Notes: generated by a model from the sequence alone, not told the origin. A stretch of DNA of 46,164 bases from JAAZAI01 sp050942875 (GCA_050942875.1 JBMNOD010000019.1:1-46164), one strand, 5' to 3'; counted from the stretch's first letter, positions 23,466-32,004 are shown. A program made the numbers and translations.

Positions 23466-23781
23466 TCACACCTTGGCGGCAATCGTAATCGGTCAGCCGG
23501 ATCGGTCGGATCGGCCGGGCACGCGAACGATCGCCCCGGTTCACGACGGACGGACGAAGAAGCCGGAGCGCTGGAGGCCGCCGTCCCCGGCGGGTGTTCG
23601 CAGATGGCGGCAACGTTTGGACTTTGGCGCACCGCGCACACGGCGCGGACGAATGGACGCAGGCCATGCGCCGTCGCCCCGCCTTGCTTCGCGCCGCGTT
23701 CGCGTCCAAGTGCTCATCATGCGTACCCGATGGCGATGCCCTGCCGCTCTTTCTCACTTCTCACTTCAACCGGGGTCTGGC
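23466..23781. repeat. Spacer with GATCGG tract and GC-rich repeat modules
   Basis: No gene. Holds a GATCGG-type tract (23487-23520), a GCCGCCGTCCCCGGCGGG motif (23578-23595) and GCCGTCGCCCCGCCTTGCTTC (23669-23690). These are the same kinds of modules as in the 20982-21765 spacer. Confidence 0.5.
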
Positions 23782-23810
23782 TTGAAAACATGGACGGGTT
23801 GGGGTAAAAT
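23782..23810 (+). promoter_or_regulatory. Promoter of the secreted SGNH hydrolase gene
   Basis: TTGAAA (23782-23787), 17 bases, TAAAAT (23805-23810), 57 bases before the ATG at 23867. Strong consensus match. Confidence 0.65.
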
Positions 23811-23866
23811 GAGGCGTAACATGCGGTGCGGCAGGTGTGCCGCGTCGTAAACCAAGGAAAATCATC

Positions 23867-24679
23867 ATGAAAAAACGTCTGTCAGGTCTGGTTTCTTTCG
23901 CAATTCTTTTCTGTGTCTCCGCAGCTTTCGCGGACGTTGCCGTGAAAAACGGCGATGCCATTGCCTTCCTCGGCGACTCCATCACGCAGCAGGGCAACAA
24001 CGCAGCGAGCGGGTACATCCACCTCGTCATCGACGGCCTCAAGGCCGCAGGCGTCGAGGCAAAGCCCGTCGCGGCAGGCATTTCCGGCCACAAATCCGAC
24101 AACATGCTCGCCCGCGTCGAAAAAGACGTCATTGAAAAGAAACCGCAGTGGATGACGCTCTCTTGCGGCGTCAACGATGTCTGGCACGGTGCCCGAGGCG
24201 TGTCTCTCGAGGATTACAAGGCCAACATCACCGCATTGGTGGGCAAAGTGGACGCCGCCGGCATCAAGATCATGATCCTGACGGCCACGATGATTACAGA
24301 AGACCCCAATGCGGCGAACAATCAAAAGCTGGCGCCGTACAACGACTTCCTTCGTCAGCTTGCCAAGGAGCGCGGCTACCTCCTCGCCGATTTGAACGCC
24401 GACATGCAAAAAGGCGTCAAACAGGGCATTCGATTCACCACCGATGGCGTCCACATGGCCTTTGCAGGCAACAAGATGATGGCCTCTGGCATCCTGCGCG
24501 CCTTTGGCCTCTCCGAAGAGGCTGTCGCCGAGAGCAACAAACGGTGGAACGACCGGCCCGGGACGGCGCAGATCAGGATTTCCGTTTCGGAAAACCAGCA
24601 CAAGGCGCTTGTTGAAGCGGCCAAGCAGGCCGGAAAATCCGTCGAGGCCTATGTCGCCGAGAAGGCGCTGGCCGATTAG
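23867..24679 (+). CDS. Secreted SGNH/GDSL hydrolase
   Basis: A 270-residue esterase-like protein with a Sec signal (residues 1-22, MKKRLSGLVSFAILFCVSAAFA) and an SGNH fold. Block I is FLGDSITQQG with Ser38 as nucleophile, then AAGISGHKSDNML (block II Gly), MTLSCGVNDVWHG (block III Asn) and TTDGVHMAFAGN (block V Asp-x-x-His). It likely removes acyl groups from glycans or small esters outside the cytoplasm. The last 50 residues (IRISVSENQHKALVEAAKQAGKSVEAYVAEKAL) form a helical tail like a ribbon-helix-helix module, unusual for the family. AAGGAAA precedes the ATG; the earlier in-frame start at 23837 would bury the signal. Confidence 0.88.
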   Translation: MKKRLSGLVSFAILFCVSAAFADVAVKNGDAIAFLGDSITQQGNNAASGYIHLVIDGLKAAGVEAKPVAAGISGHKSDNMLARVEKDVIEKKPQWMTLSCGVNDVWHGARGVSLEDYKANITALVGKVDAAGIKIMILTATMITEDPNAANNQKLAPYNDFLRQLAKERGYLLADLNADMQKGVKQGIRFTTDGVHMAFAGNKMMASGILRAFGLSEEAVAESNKRWNDRPGTAQIRISVSENQHKALVEAAKQAGKSVEAYVAEKALAD

Positions 24680-24764
24680 AGAGCAGAGAGAAGTTTCCGC
24701 TGGGGCTGGGGCTCAGGAAATTACGAATTGCGAATTGGAGCCTTTCGGCACTCGTCCCTGGCCC

Positions 24765-25598
24765 CTAGCGACTCAATGACGACACGCGCGTCAGGCCGAA
24801 AGGTCTGGGGCGCGTTGCCCTGTAATATTCCACCGAGGGTTCGCCAAAGAGCATCACCGCGCCGAGATGGTGGTCCTTCGGGATGCCAAGCAGTTCCTTG
24901 GCCTCGGGACAGAGGTTGTCGATGATCATCTGCGCAAACCCGCACCAGAGGGTGCCAAGGCCAAGGCTCTGCGCCATGAGTTCGAATGTCGTCAGGGCGA
25001 TGATGGGATCAAGGGGCGAACAGGGCGCCTTGTCGTGCGGAGCCGCGATGATCATGTGGGGCGCATTGAAAAGGAGCGGGTCTTCGCCACGCTCCAACAT
25101 CGGCCGGCAGGCCTGCATGATCTTCATCATCGGTGGCAGCGTCCCAGCATTGATGGCCCCGAGAAGCTTCTCGCAGAACGCCGCACGAATGACGTCCATG
25201 GCGTCGAGATTGTCGACAACGGAGAAGTGCATCGCCCGGCTGTTGCAACCGGTGGGCGAGAACTGGAGGGCGTCCAGGACGGCGTCGAGCTTCCAAGGGG
25301 CGACGTTGGCGCGGTGGTAGCTGCGACACGCGCGGCGAAACTTGATGAGCGCCGCCATGGACTCATGGGTCGGGAACTCGTCTTTCGTCGACAGGCAGTC
25401 TTCGGGACGGACGCCGCAGACTTCAACGGCCGCCACGGGGCAGACGGCGAGGCAGTGCTGGCAGCCGAGGCATCGGCGTTCGCCGCCTTCGGCGACGGCG
25501 GGGATGCCGTCGGCCATGATGATGGCCTTGGTGGGGCAGTCTTCGACGCAAGCACCGCATCCTGTGCAGCGGTCGGCATCAACTTTGAAATTCATCAT
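24765..25598 (-). CDS. Ferredoxin-nitroreductase fusion
   Basis: A 277-residue protein with an N-terminal 2x[4Fe-4S] ferredoxin domain (CTGCGACVEDCP near residue 11 and CLGCQHCLAVCP near 44) and an FMN nitroreductase domain from about 85 (FRRACRSYHRANVAPWKLDAVLDALQFSPTGCNSRAMHFSVV, later LMAQSLGLGTLWCGF and HHLGAVMLFGEP). Ferredoxin-type nitroreductases use reduced iron-sulphur centres to drive flavin-dependent reductions in anaerobes; the natural substrate is unknown. The TAG stop lies in a CTAG repeat (CCCCTAGCGACTC). AGGA lies 8 bases before the first of two adjacent ATGs. Confidence 0.9.
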   Translation of the reverse strand: MMNFKVDADRCTGCGACVEDCPTKAIIMADGIPAVAEGGERRCLGCQHCLAVCPVAAVEVCGVRPEDCLSTKDEFPTHESMAALIKFRRACRSYHRANVAPWKLDAVLDALQFSPTGCNSRAMHFSVVDNLDAMDVIRAAFCEKLLGAINAGTLPPMMKIMQACRPMLERGEDPLLFNAPHMIIAAPHDKAPCSPLDPIIALTTFELMAQSLGLGTLWCGFAQMIIDNLCPEAKELLGIPKDHHLGAVMLFGEPSVEYYRATRPRPFGLTRVSSLSR

Positions 25599-25661
25599 GG
25601 CAGGATTCCTCGAAACGTAGAACGGGACTCTGGCGACAGCGTCGCGGCGGCCCGGTTGGAT

Positions 25662-26483
25662 TTATCTGAACAAACCGTACTTGAAAATGCAATGGAGGGC
25701 ACGGAAGCCGTCCTTCCAGCCGATCTTCTTGCCTTCCTTGTAGGTGCGCCCATAATAGCTGATGCCGGTCTCGTAGATCCGGTAGCCCTTCCGGGCGACA
25801 TAGGCCGTCACCTCGGGCTCGAAGCCGAAGCGATTCTGTTGGAGAGCGGGGAGGATTTCCATCAGGCACTCGCGGCGGAAGAGCTTGTAGCACGTTTCCA
25901 TGTCCGTGAGATTGAGGTTCGTGAAGGCGTTCGAGAGCATGGTCAGGAACTTGTTGCCTACGGTGTGCCAGTAGTAGAGCACGCGGTGGGGGCCTTCGCC
26001 CAGGAAGCGGCTGCCGAAGACGACGTCCGCCTTGCCGTCGATGATGGGCTTGAGCAGTTTGGGGTATTCGTCGGGGTCGTATTCGAGGTCGGCGTCCTGG
26101 ATGATGACGACATTGCCGGTGGCGGCGGCAAAGCCGGTGCGCAGCGCGGCGCCCTTGCCCTTGTTGACGTCGTGGCGGAAGAGGGCGATGGTGTTTTGGG
26201 CGTCGTTTTCATGCTCTTTCGCGAGGCGTTCCATGATGGACCAGGAATCGTCGGTGCTGCAGTCGTCCACGAGGATCATTTCCTTGCGGATCGGGACGTC
26301 CGCCACGGCCTTGACGAGGGTGTCGAGGGTGTTGTGCTCGTTGTAGACGGGAATGACGACGGAGAGAAGGAAATCGTCGGGAATGACGAAGAGGCCGAGC
26401 GAACGGCAAACGGATTCGCCGAGCACGCCGCAGGCTCTGGCGTAGGCTTCAGGCGAGTAGGGGGCGATTTCAGACTGTGACAT
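25662..26483 (-). CDS. GT2 glycosyltransferase, dolichyl-phosphate mannosyltransferase-like
   Basis: A 273-residue GT-A enzyme. After a 35-residue N-terminal extension come LLSVVIPVYNEHNTLDTLVKAV, MILVDDCSTDDSW, NKGKGAALRTGFAAATGNVVIIQDADLEYDP (the DxD-type metal site QDADLEYDP), GSRFLGEGPHR and the acceptor-loop FGFEPEVTAYVARKGYRIYE. The class makes lipid-linked sugars such as polyprenyl-phosphate glucose or mannose at the inner membrane. No C-terminal membrane anchor is seen. It has its own promoter and GAGGA ribosome site. Confidence 0.9.
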   Translation of the reverse strand: MSQSEIAPYSPEAYARACGVLGESVCRSLGLFVIPDDFLLSVVIPVYNEHNTLDTLVKAVADVPIRKEMILVDDCSTDDSWSIMERLAKEHENDAQNTIALFRHDVNKGKGAALRTGFAAATGNVVIIQDADLEYDPDEYPKLLKPIIDGKADVVFGSRFLGEGPHRVLYYWHTVGNKFLTMLSNAFTNLNLTDMETCYKLFRRECLMEILPALQQNRFGFEPEVTAYVARKGYRIYETGISYYGRTYKEGKKIGWKDGFRALHCIFKYGLFR

Positions 26484-26519
26484 GGAGCGATCCTCTTTTA
26501 ATGATGGACACTGGGCGGG

Positions 26520-26548
26520 AGTATAACAGAATGGCGATGAACAGGCAA
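26520..26548 (-). promoter_or_regulatory. Promoter of the GT2 gene
   Basis: Minus-strand TTGCCT (26548-26543), 17 bases, TATACT (26525-26520), 37 bases before the ATG at 26483. Confidence 0.6.
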
Positions 26549-26550
26549 TG

Positions 26551-26575
26551 TCAGTCGCCAGTCGCCAGTCGCTAG
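26551..26575. repeat. GTCGCCAGTCGCCAGTCGCTAG tract at the rnhB end
   Basis: A CTAG-type tract that supplies the TAG stop codon of rnhB (minus-strand 26574-26572). Confidence 0.6.
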
Positions 26576-27246
26576 AACAAACTCAGTTGCTTGAGGGCGG
26601 CGACGGGTTCGAAGGATTGCCGATGTTCGGGGCAGGCGCCGAGCCGGTTGAGCGCTGCGAGGTGCTCGGGCGTGGGATAGCCCTTGTGCCGGGCGAAGCC
26701 GTAGCCGGGGTGGCGGCGGTCGAGGTCGTCCATGATCCGGTCGCGCGTGACTTTGGCGATGATGCTGGCGGCGGCGATGAGCAGGCTCTGGGCGTCGCCC
26801 TTGACGATCGCGGTCGACGGGCAGGGGAGACCACGAGCGGGGAGGCCGTCGACAAGCGCGTGTGCGGGGAGGCCGCCGGGAAGCGCCTCAAGGGCGCGCG
26901 CCATCGCGCGGTGCGTGGCGCGCAGGATGTTGACGGCATCGATCTCGGCGGACTCGGCGATGCCGACCGCCCAGTCGATGCCGGGAAGGGTGGTGAGAAG
27001 GGCGAAAAGCGCGTCGCGCTTGGCGTGGGACAGCTTTTTGCTGTCGGCCACTCGCTGGAGCTCGCCTTGCCAGAGATCGTCGATCAAGTCCTCGGGAATG
27101 GCGACGGCGGCGGCGACGACGGGCCCGGCCAAAGGACCGCGGCCCGCTTCGTCGATGCCAGCCAGGCGCGCGTTCGGATTCGCGGCCCAGAATTGTCTTT
27201 CAAACTCGAGCAAGAGATCGCACAAGAGCCGGATGCGATGGCGCAA
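26572..27246 (-). CDS. rnhB: Ribonuclease HII
   Basis: Cuts RNA in RNA-DNA hybrids and single ribonucleotides in DNA. About 224 residues with the metal Asp-Glu motif AGIDEAGRGPLAGPVVAAAV, ADSKKLSHAKRD, VDGLPARGL, AIVKGDAQSLLIAAASIIAKVTRDRIM (catalytic KGD and AASIIAK) and RHPGYGFARHKGYPTPEH. The start is uncertain: no ATG fits, and TTG at 27246 is used because it gives the normal N-terminal helix (LLLEFERQFWAANPNARLAG). The gene follows rplS by about 40 bases. Confidence 0.92.
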   Translation of the reverse strand: MRHRIRLLCDLLLEFERQFWAANPNARLAGIDEAGRGPLAGPVVAAAVAIPEDLIDDLWQGELQRVADSKKLSHAKRDALFALLTTLPGIDWAVGIAESAEIDAVNILRATHRAMARALEALPGGLPAHALVDGLPARGLPCPSTAIVKGDAQSLLIAAASIIAKVTRDRIMDDLDRRHPGYGFARHKGYPTPEHLAALNRLGACPEHRQSFEPVAALKQLSLF

Positions 27247-27288
27247 AGGCTCGCATCTGGCGTTTTTGTCGCGGGAAAACGTGCCTGA

Positions 27289-27636
27289 CTAGGCCTTCTT
27301 TTCGCGCAAACGAGCCTTCTTGCCGCGGAGATCGCGCAGATAGTAGAGCTTGGCACGGCGGACATGCGCCGAACGTTCGACTTCGATGTTCTCGATGTGC
27401 GGGGAGTGGACGGGAAACACCTTCTCCACGCCGACGCCAAAGGAAATGCGGCGAACCGTGAACGTCTCGTTGGCGCCATGGCCATCGCGGGCGATGACAG
27501 TGCCGGCGAAGACTTGGATGCGCTCCTTCTCGCCTTCCTTGATTTTGATGGACACCTTGACGCTGTCGCCCACGGCGAACTGCGGGATGTTTTCCTTGAT
27601 GCCTTCTGCTGCGATCTGATCCAGTACGTTGCTCAT
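27289..27636 (-). CDS. rplS: 50S ribosomal protein L19
   Basis: A 115-residue ribosomal protein at the 30S-50S interface. Recognised by FAVGDSVKVSIKIKEGEKERIQVFAGTVIARDGHGANETFTVRRISFGVGVEKVFPVHSPHIENIEV and the basic tail RRAKLYYLRDLRGKKARLREKK. AGGAGA lies 9 bases before the ATG. It starts one base after the trmD stop, so translation is probably coupled. Confidence 0.97.
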   Translation of the reverse strand: MSNVLDQIAAEGIKENIPQFAVGDSVKVSIKIKEGEKERIQVFAGTVIARDGHGANETFTVRRISFGVGVEKVFPVHSPHIENIEVERSAHVRRAKLYYLRDLRGKKARLREKKA

Positions 27637-27637
27637 G

Positions 27638-28468
27638 TCAGTTGATCTCCTGTGCGCGGGCCTCTCCAGGCACCGCCGATGGCCGGCTCGTCTGGCCTGC
27701 CAAGTCCTCTGCTGTGTTGCCGTGCCGCACGGCGCGGCGTTTTCGTTTGGTTTGTTTCGTAGGTTGTTCTGCTCGTGGCAGCCCCATCCGGGCGGCGAGA
27801 TCGGGCCTGCGTTCCAGCGTGATTCGTTCGGCCTCTGCCCTTCTCCAGGCCGCGATGGCTGCGTGGTTCCCACTTTGAAGAATCTCGGGGACTCGCAGGC
27901 CGCGGTATTCCACCGGGCGGGTGAACTGGGGAAAGTCGAGCAGGCCGGTTTCAAATGATTCGTCCTCGGTTGCGCCGTCCCCGCCGAGCACCCCCGGCAA
28001 AAGCCTCACCACTGCATCGACGACCACTGCGGCCGAAAGGGCGCCGTTGGTCAGCACGTAGTCGCCGATCGAAAGCTCCTCCGGCTCGAGAATCTGCCGC
28101 GCCCGGTCGTCAATGCCTTCGTAGTGGCCGCAAATGAAGATCAAATGCCGTTCTTGCGAGAGGCGATGCGCGTCGTGCTGCTTGAACGGCTTGCCGGACG
28201 GCGTCATCATCACCCGCTTCGTCTCCGCCCTGGAAAGGGATTCGACGGCCTTCACAATCGGATCCGCCAGCATCACCATCCCCGGACCGCCGCCATACGG
28301 CCGATCGTCGGTCGTGCGCCGCGTGCCCTCCGCGAAGTCTCGAAGGTTCACCAGATTGAAGCGGACGGCTCCTTGTTTCGTGGCGCGCTTGAGCATGCTG
28401 GACTCCAGAAAGCCGGACAGCATGTCGGGGAAGACGGTGACGATGTCGATCTGGAGGAGCCTGTCCAC
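27638..28468 (-). CDS. trmD: tRNA (guanine-N1)-methyltransferase TrmD
   Basis: Methylates G37 of tRNAs with SAM to prevent +1 frameshifting. The 276-residue product has IDIVTVFPDMLSGFLESSMLKRA, the knot-forming DDRPYGGGPGMVM and ICGHYEGIDDRARQI...SIGDYVLTNGALSAAVVVDAVVRLLPGVLG, plus RPVEYRGLRVPEILQSGNHAAIAAWR. Start is GTG at 28468. The C-terminus carries about 45 extra Lys/Arg- and Pro-rich residues after the usual end (from about 230), not common in the family. Confidence 0.96.
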   Translation of the reverse strand: MDRLLQIDIVTVFPDMLSGFLESSMLKRATKQGAVRFNLVNLRDFAEGTRRTTDDRPYGGGPGMVMLADPIVKAVESLSRAETKRVMMTPSGKPFKQHDAHRLSQERHLIFICGHYEGIDDRARQILEPEELSIGDYVLTNGALSAAVVVDAVVRLLPGVLGGDGATEDESFETGLLDFPQFTRPVEYRGLRVPEILQSGNHAAIAAWRRAEAERITLERRPDLAARMGLPRAEQPTKQTKRKRRAVRHGNTAEDLAGQTSRPSAVPGEARAQEIN

Positions 28469-28498
28469 CGGTCGGCGTCCTTTCGAGAAGGTGCCGGA

Positions 28499-28756
28499 CT
28501 ATTCCGCGGCCTTGGCGGCGAGCTTCTCGCGGCGCAGGAGGCTGCGGACGGTTTCGCTGAGCTGAGCGCCCGTGCTCACCCAGTACTCGATTCGCTCGAC
28601 GTTCATGCCGAAGTTCTTGCCGGCCTTCTTCGGGTCGTACCACCCCAGTTGCTCAATGAAACGCCCATCCCGGGGGAAACGGGCGTCGGACGCGACGATT
28701 CGGAAGCAGTTGTCGCGGTTCGCTCCCGTGCGTGTCAATCTTACTTTTACTGCCAT
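28499..28756 (-). CDS. rpsP: 30S ribosomal protein S16
   Basis: An 85-residue S16: MAVKVRLTRTGANRDNCFRIVASDARFPRDGRFIEQLGWYDP then RIEYWVSTGAQLSETVRSLLRRE. GAGGAATCC precedes the ATG. It heads the ribosomal operon rpsP-trmD-rplS-rnhB; the usual rimM between rpsP and trmD is absent (30-base gap only). Confidence 0.97.
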   Translation of the reverse strand: MAVKVRLTRTGANRDNCFRIVASDARFPRDGRFIEQLGWYDPKKAGKNFGMNVERIEYWVSTGAQLSETVRSLLRREKLAAKAAE

Positions 28757-28877
28757 GGATTCCTCGTTTCTGTGACAAAAAAATCAAAAGGATGTTTATT
28801 TTGACATAAAGGGCATGAAAAATCCAGCCAAAAAACTTGGGCCAACCACTGCTGGGCGCATCTGTTCCAATTCAAGA

Positions 28878-28907
28878 TTGAACTCCCCGGCGATTTTGGG
28901 GTATAAT
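28878..28907 (+). promoter_or_regulatory. Promoter of tRNA-Pro
   Basis: TTGAAC (28878-28883), 18 bases, TATAAT (28902-28907), 27 bases before the tRNA. Perfect -10. Confidence 0.65.
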
Positions 28908-28934
28908 GATGGTTCTACACTACACTAACAGATG

Positions 28935-29011
28935 CGGAGCGTAGCGCAGCCTGGTAGCGCATCTGCCTTGGGCGCAGAAGGTCGTGGGTTCAAATCCCAC
29001 CGCTCCGACCA
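28935..29011 (+). tRNA. tRNA-Pro (TGG anticodon)
   Basis: A 77-base cloverleaf. The acceptor arm CGGAGCG pairs with CGCTCCG, the D arm is GCGCAGCCTGGTAGCGC, the anticodon loop reads CTTGGGC with anticodon TGG, the T arm GTGGGTTCAAATCCCAC is perfect, and A73 is followed by an encoded CCA (29009-29011). The C1-G72 pair is typical of bacterial tRNA-Pro. No integrase or duplicated 3' end (att site) is visible next to it, so the following glycosyltransferases are not shown to be an island. Confidence 0.96.
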
Positions 29012-29099
29012 CGTCGGGGGGCGAGGCCGCCAGGATCCCGCGGGGCGCTCCGGCGCAGGCCTGGCCTCCGTCTTCCTTTTTTCCGCAACTTCCATTTAC

Positions 29100-29891
29100 A
29101 TGAAGCGAATCTCCGTCGTCACCCCCAGCCTCAATTCCGAACGGTTCATCGAGCAGACGATGCGAAGCGTCGCGATGCAGCGCGATGATGGCATCGAGGT
29201 CGAGCACCTCGTCCTCGATGGCGGAAGCGCCGACGGCACGGCGGCGATCGTGGCAAGGTACGCACACCCCCACACGCATTTCATCTCGTCGCGCGACCAA
29301 GGGCCGGCCGACGCGATCAACAAGGGGCTGGCCCGGGCCGGCGGCGAGTATTTGTGCTGGTTGAACTCGGACGACGTCTATGCGCCCCGGGCGCTCGCCC
29401 GGGCCGTCGAGACGCTGGAGGCGCATCCGGGGAAGGCGTTCTGCTTCGGGCATTGCCCGATCATCGATGCCGAGGGACGCGAAATCCGGCGCTTCATCAC
29501 GGCCTTCAAGGAATTCTGGTATCCGCTGTCGAGCCGGTTCGTCATCCGGGTGCTCAACTACATTTCGCAGCCGGCGATGGTGTTCCGGCGGAGCGCTTTC
29601 GAGCGGGCGGGGCCGTTGCGCACCGACTTGCACGCGGCGTGGGACTACGACCTGACGCTGCGGCTGTGGCGTCATGGCGGGGGCGTCCGCGTGAAGCGCC
29701 CCGAGATGGCGTACTTCCGCTGGACGCCGCAGTCGATCAGCGGCCGAGGCTTCAAGCGGCAGTTCGCCGAGGAGCTCGCCTGCGCGATCGACGACGCCGG
29801 AAAGTGGGCGCTCTCCAGCCTCTGCCATCGGTTCGTTTGCTGGGGGATTGTCTTCTTTTACGGGATCATGAGCCGGGGGAATCGGTCATGA
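29100..29891 (+). CDS. GT2 glycosyltransferase
   Basis: A 263-residue GT-A enzyme of the type acting in surface polysaccharide synthesis: ISVVTPSLNSERFIEQTMRSV, EHLVLDGGSADGT, ISSRDQGPADAINKGLARAGGEYLCWLNSDDVYAP (metal motif NSDD) and QPAMVFRRSAFERAG...WDYDLTLRL. The ATG at 29100 is used; the longer frame reaches back through the tRNA and cannot be right. It overlaps the next gene by ATGA and starts a four-gene glycan operon about 90 bases after tRNA-Pro. Confidence 0.9.
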   Translation: MKRISVVTPSLNSERFIEQTMRSVAMQRDDGIEVEHLVLDGGSADGTAAIVARYAHPHTHFISSRDQGPADAINKGLARAGGEYLCWLNSDDVYAPRALARAVETLEAHPGKAFCFGHCPIIDAEGREIRRFITAFKEFWYPLSSRFVIRVLNYISQPAMVFRRSAFERAGPLRTDLHAAWDYDLTLRLWRHGGGVRVKRPEMAYFRWTPQSISGRGFKRQFAEELACAIDDAGKWALSSLCHRFVCWGIVFFYGIMSRGNRS

Positions 29892-31057
29892 TCGTCGGCG
29901 TCAATGCGTTGTTCATGATCCCCGGCGAGGTCGGCGGCAGCGAGACTTACTTGCGCCGGACGCTGGCGGCCGCGGCGAAGGCGCACCCCGGGCACGAGTT
30001 CGTGGTCTTCGCGAACGACGAGAACCGCGATTCCCTCGCGCGCGAGCTGATGGCCTTCCAGAACGTGACGCTCGTCGATATGCGCGTTCGCGCGACCTCG
30101 CGGGCGAGGCGAATCCACTGCGAGCAGACGACGCTGCCGCGCGTCATCGAAGCCAACCGCGTCGACGTGCTCTGGAACCCCGGGAACATGGCGCCGTTCC
30201 GGATCCGCTGCCCCCAGGCGACGACGATACACGACATGCAGTACGTGCATTTCCCGGAAGATTTCACCAGGCTGTCGCTCTTGGCGATGAAGTTCTTTAC
30301 GCCGCTGGCGATGAAGCACAGCGACACGGTGATCACCATCTCGGAGTTCTCGCGGCAGGAAATCGTGCGATACACGCAAACGCCCTTTGACAAAATCGTG
30401 GTGACGATGGAAGCGGCCGACGAGCGCTTTTCCGAGCCGCTGCCCGGCGACTTCATCGCCGAGCGCGTCACGGCGCTGCTCCGTTCCGGCGAGCCGTACA
30501 TCCTCGTCGTGGCCAACACGTATCCGCACAAGAGCGTCGAGACGGCGGTGCGCGCCTTTTCCGAGGTTTGCGCGGAGATCCCCCACCGGCTCGTGCTGCT
30601 CGGCAAGCCCCGCCGCGGCGAGGGCGCCGTCGCCGCCGCGCTGGCCGAGGCGCCGGAACCCGAGCGCGTCCTGCGGCTGCACCATCTCGACCAGAAGGAT
30701 CTGGCGGCCTTGTACCAGGGCGCCGACCTCTTCGTGCTTCCCTCGAAATACGAAGGCTTCGGCCTGCCCGTCCTGGAGGCGATGAGCGCCGGCGTGCCGG
30801 TGCTGACGACGCGCGAGGCGTCGATCCCGGAAGTCGGCGGCGACGCCGTCGCCTACGCGAGGGCGGGCAGCCCGGCGGCGTTCGCGGCGGAGATCCGCCG
30901 CCTGCTGGCGCTCGACGCGCCGTCGCGCGCGGCGATGGTCGCCAAGGCCCGGGAGCGCGCGGCGGGGTTCTCGTGGGAGGCCACGGCGCGCGCCACGGTG
31001 GCGGCGCTGGAGGCGTTGCACACGCCCGGACGCAGCGGGGAGCGGAGCGAACCATGA
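29888..31057 (+). CDS. GT4 glycosyltransferase
   Basis: A 389-residue GT-B enzyme. N-terminal half: MIVGVNALFMIPGEVGGSETYLRRTL, then TIHDMQYVHFPEDFTRL and ITISEFSRQEIVRY. C-terminal half: YILVVANTYPHKSVETAVRAFSEV, LHHLDQKDLAALYQGADLFVLPSKYEGFGLPVLEAMSAGVPVLTTREASIPEVGGDAV with the E-x7-E motif. Such enzymes often transfer mannose, rhamnose or GlcNAc to lipopolysaccharide or O-antigen. ATGA overlaps on both sides tie it to its neighbours. Confidence 0.92.
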   Translation: MIVGVNALFMIPGEVGGSETYLRRTLAAAAKAHPGHEFVVFANDENRDSLARELMAFQNVTLVDMRVRATSRARRIHCEQTTLPRVIEANRVDVLWNPGNMAPFRIRCPQATTIHDMQYVHFPEDFTRLSLLAMKFFTPLAMKHSDTVITISEFSRQEIVRYTQTPFDKIVVTMEAADERFSEPLPGDFIAERVTALLRSGEPYILVVANTYPHKSVETAVRAFSEVCAEIPHRLVLLGKPRRGEGAVAAALAEAPEPERVLRLHHLDQKDLAALYQGADLFVLPSKYEGFGLPVLEAMSAGVPVLTTREASIPEVGGDAVAYARAGSPAAFAAEIRRLLALDAPSRAAMVAKARERAAGFSWEATARATVAALEALHTPGRSGERSEP

Positions 31058-32004
31058 AGAAACCGAAGCCTTCCCGAAAAGCCACGCCGGCGCCGGCCGC
31101 GCCCGCCCGCGACTGGAACCGCTTCGCCTGGCACCACGTCCGCGCCGACGTGCCGCCGGATTGGGAGGTCACCGCCTATTCCGTCGAGGATCGCGCCGGA
31201 CGGCTCGAATTCAACACCCGCCGCGGGCTCCAGGGCATCGTGAGCTGGGAGCCGTGCAAACGCGAGCCGGATCGGCTCACCACGATGACGACGTTCCTCG
31301 CGAACAACATCATCGGCCGCAAGGACGCCAAGGACTTGCGCGCGACGGACGTCAAGACCGAAGACGCCGGGCCGTTTCTCGTCGGCTGGCTCGACGAGAC
31401 GCGCCCCACGCAGGCTCTCGCCTACGACGCGAAAAGCGAACGGCTCGTGCGCTGGGTCTTCGAAGGCCACACCTCGCCCGCCGGCCGCCGCGACATCATT
31501 CGCCCGATCCTCGAATCGTTCGATTTCAACCACGATCCCGACGCCTGCGAATACCGCCTGCACGGCATCCACGCGCGCCTCCCCTGGGACTACCAGATCG
31601 AGGACATCGTCGTGCTGCCCGCCAACGTCATGATGAGCTTCGAGGCGCTCGACTCGAAGCGCAAGGCCGTCTTCCGCCGCTGGGGCCTGGCCGGCATGCT
31701 GCTCGGGCGAAAGGATCTGGCCGATTTCTACAAGCCGATCCTCCGCACGCTGGGCATCGAGGTGGAAGCGTCCGCACCCTGCCACGTCTCCGGCTGCGAG
31801 GCGCGGACGCTGCGCTTCAACGCGCCGCGCGAGCACCACGGCGACCGCTTCATGCGGCGCCGGTGGTTCGGCGGCCAGGCGGTGGTGTGGCACGACCGGG
31901 AGGCCAACCGCATCTACGCATTCGAGCAGATCGGGCCCGAGGGGAGCGAGGCGCTCGCCTTTGAGGACGCCCTGCCGGGGCGACGGCTGGAAGGAGAAGG
32001 CTGA
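31054..32004 (+). CDS. Protein of unknown function in glycan operon
   Basis: A 316-residue soluble-looking protein that I do not recognise. A Lys/Pro/Ala-rich start (1-22) precedes a beta-rich body with many Trp: FAWHHVRADVPPDWEVTAYSVEDRAGRLEFNTRRGLQGIVSWEPCKREP, then RLPWDYQIEDIVVLPANVMMSFEA and RWFGGQAVVWHDREANRIYAFEQIGPE. The two halves look like two copies of one fold (each has a 'x-x-DW/WDY-Q/E' opening and an 'SFE/LEF' strand), an inference by eye. No signal or membrane segment. It overlaps the GT4 stop by ATGA and ends 2 bases before waaA, so an envelope-glycan role is suggested by context only. Confidence 0.8.
   Translation: MKKPKPSRKATPAPAAPARDWNRFAWHHVRADVPPDWEVTAYSVEDRAGRLEFNTRRGLQGIVSWEPCKREPDRLTTMTTFLANNIIGRKDAKDLRATDVKTEDAGPFLVGWLDETRPTQALAYDAKSERLVRWVFEGHTSPAGRRDIIRPILESFDFNHDPDACEYRLHGIHARLPWDYQIEDIVVLPANVMMSFEALDSKRKAVFRRWGLAGMLLGRKDLADFYKPILRTLGIEVEASAPCHVSGCEARTLRFNAPREHHGDRFMRRRWFGGQAVVWHDREANRIYAFEQIGPEGSEALAFEDALPGRRLEGEG

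Noticed and set aside
24867..26480. 537-residue plus-strand frame across nitroreductase and GT2
   Set aside because: Spans two genes read clearly on the minus strand with ribosome sites; no motif of its own.
28935..29011. tRNA-Pro as an integration site of a genomic island
   Set aside because: No integrase gene and no second copy of the tRNA 3' end were seen downstream; the following genes match the core in composition.
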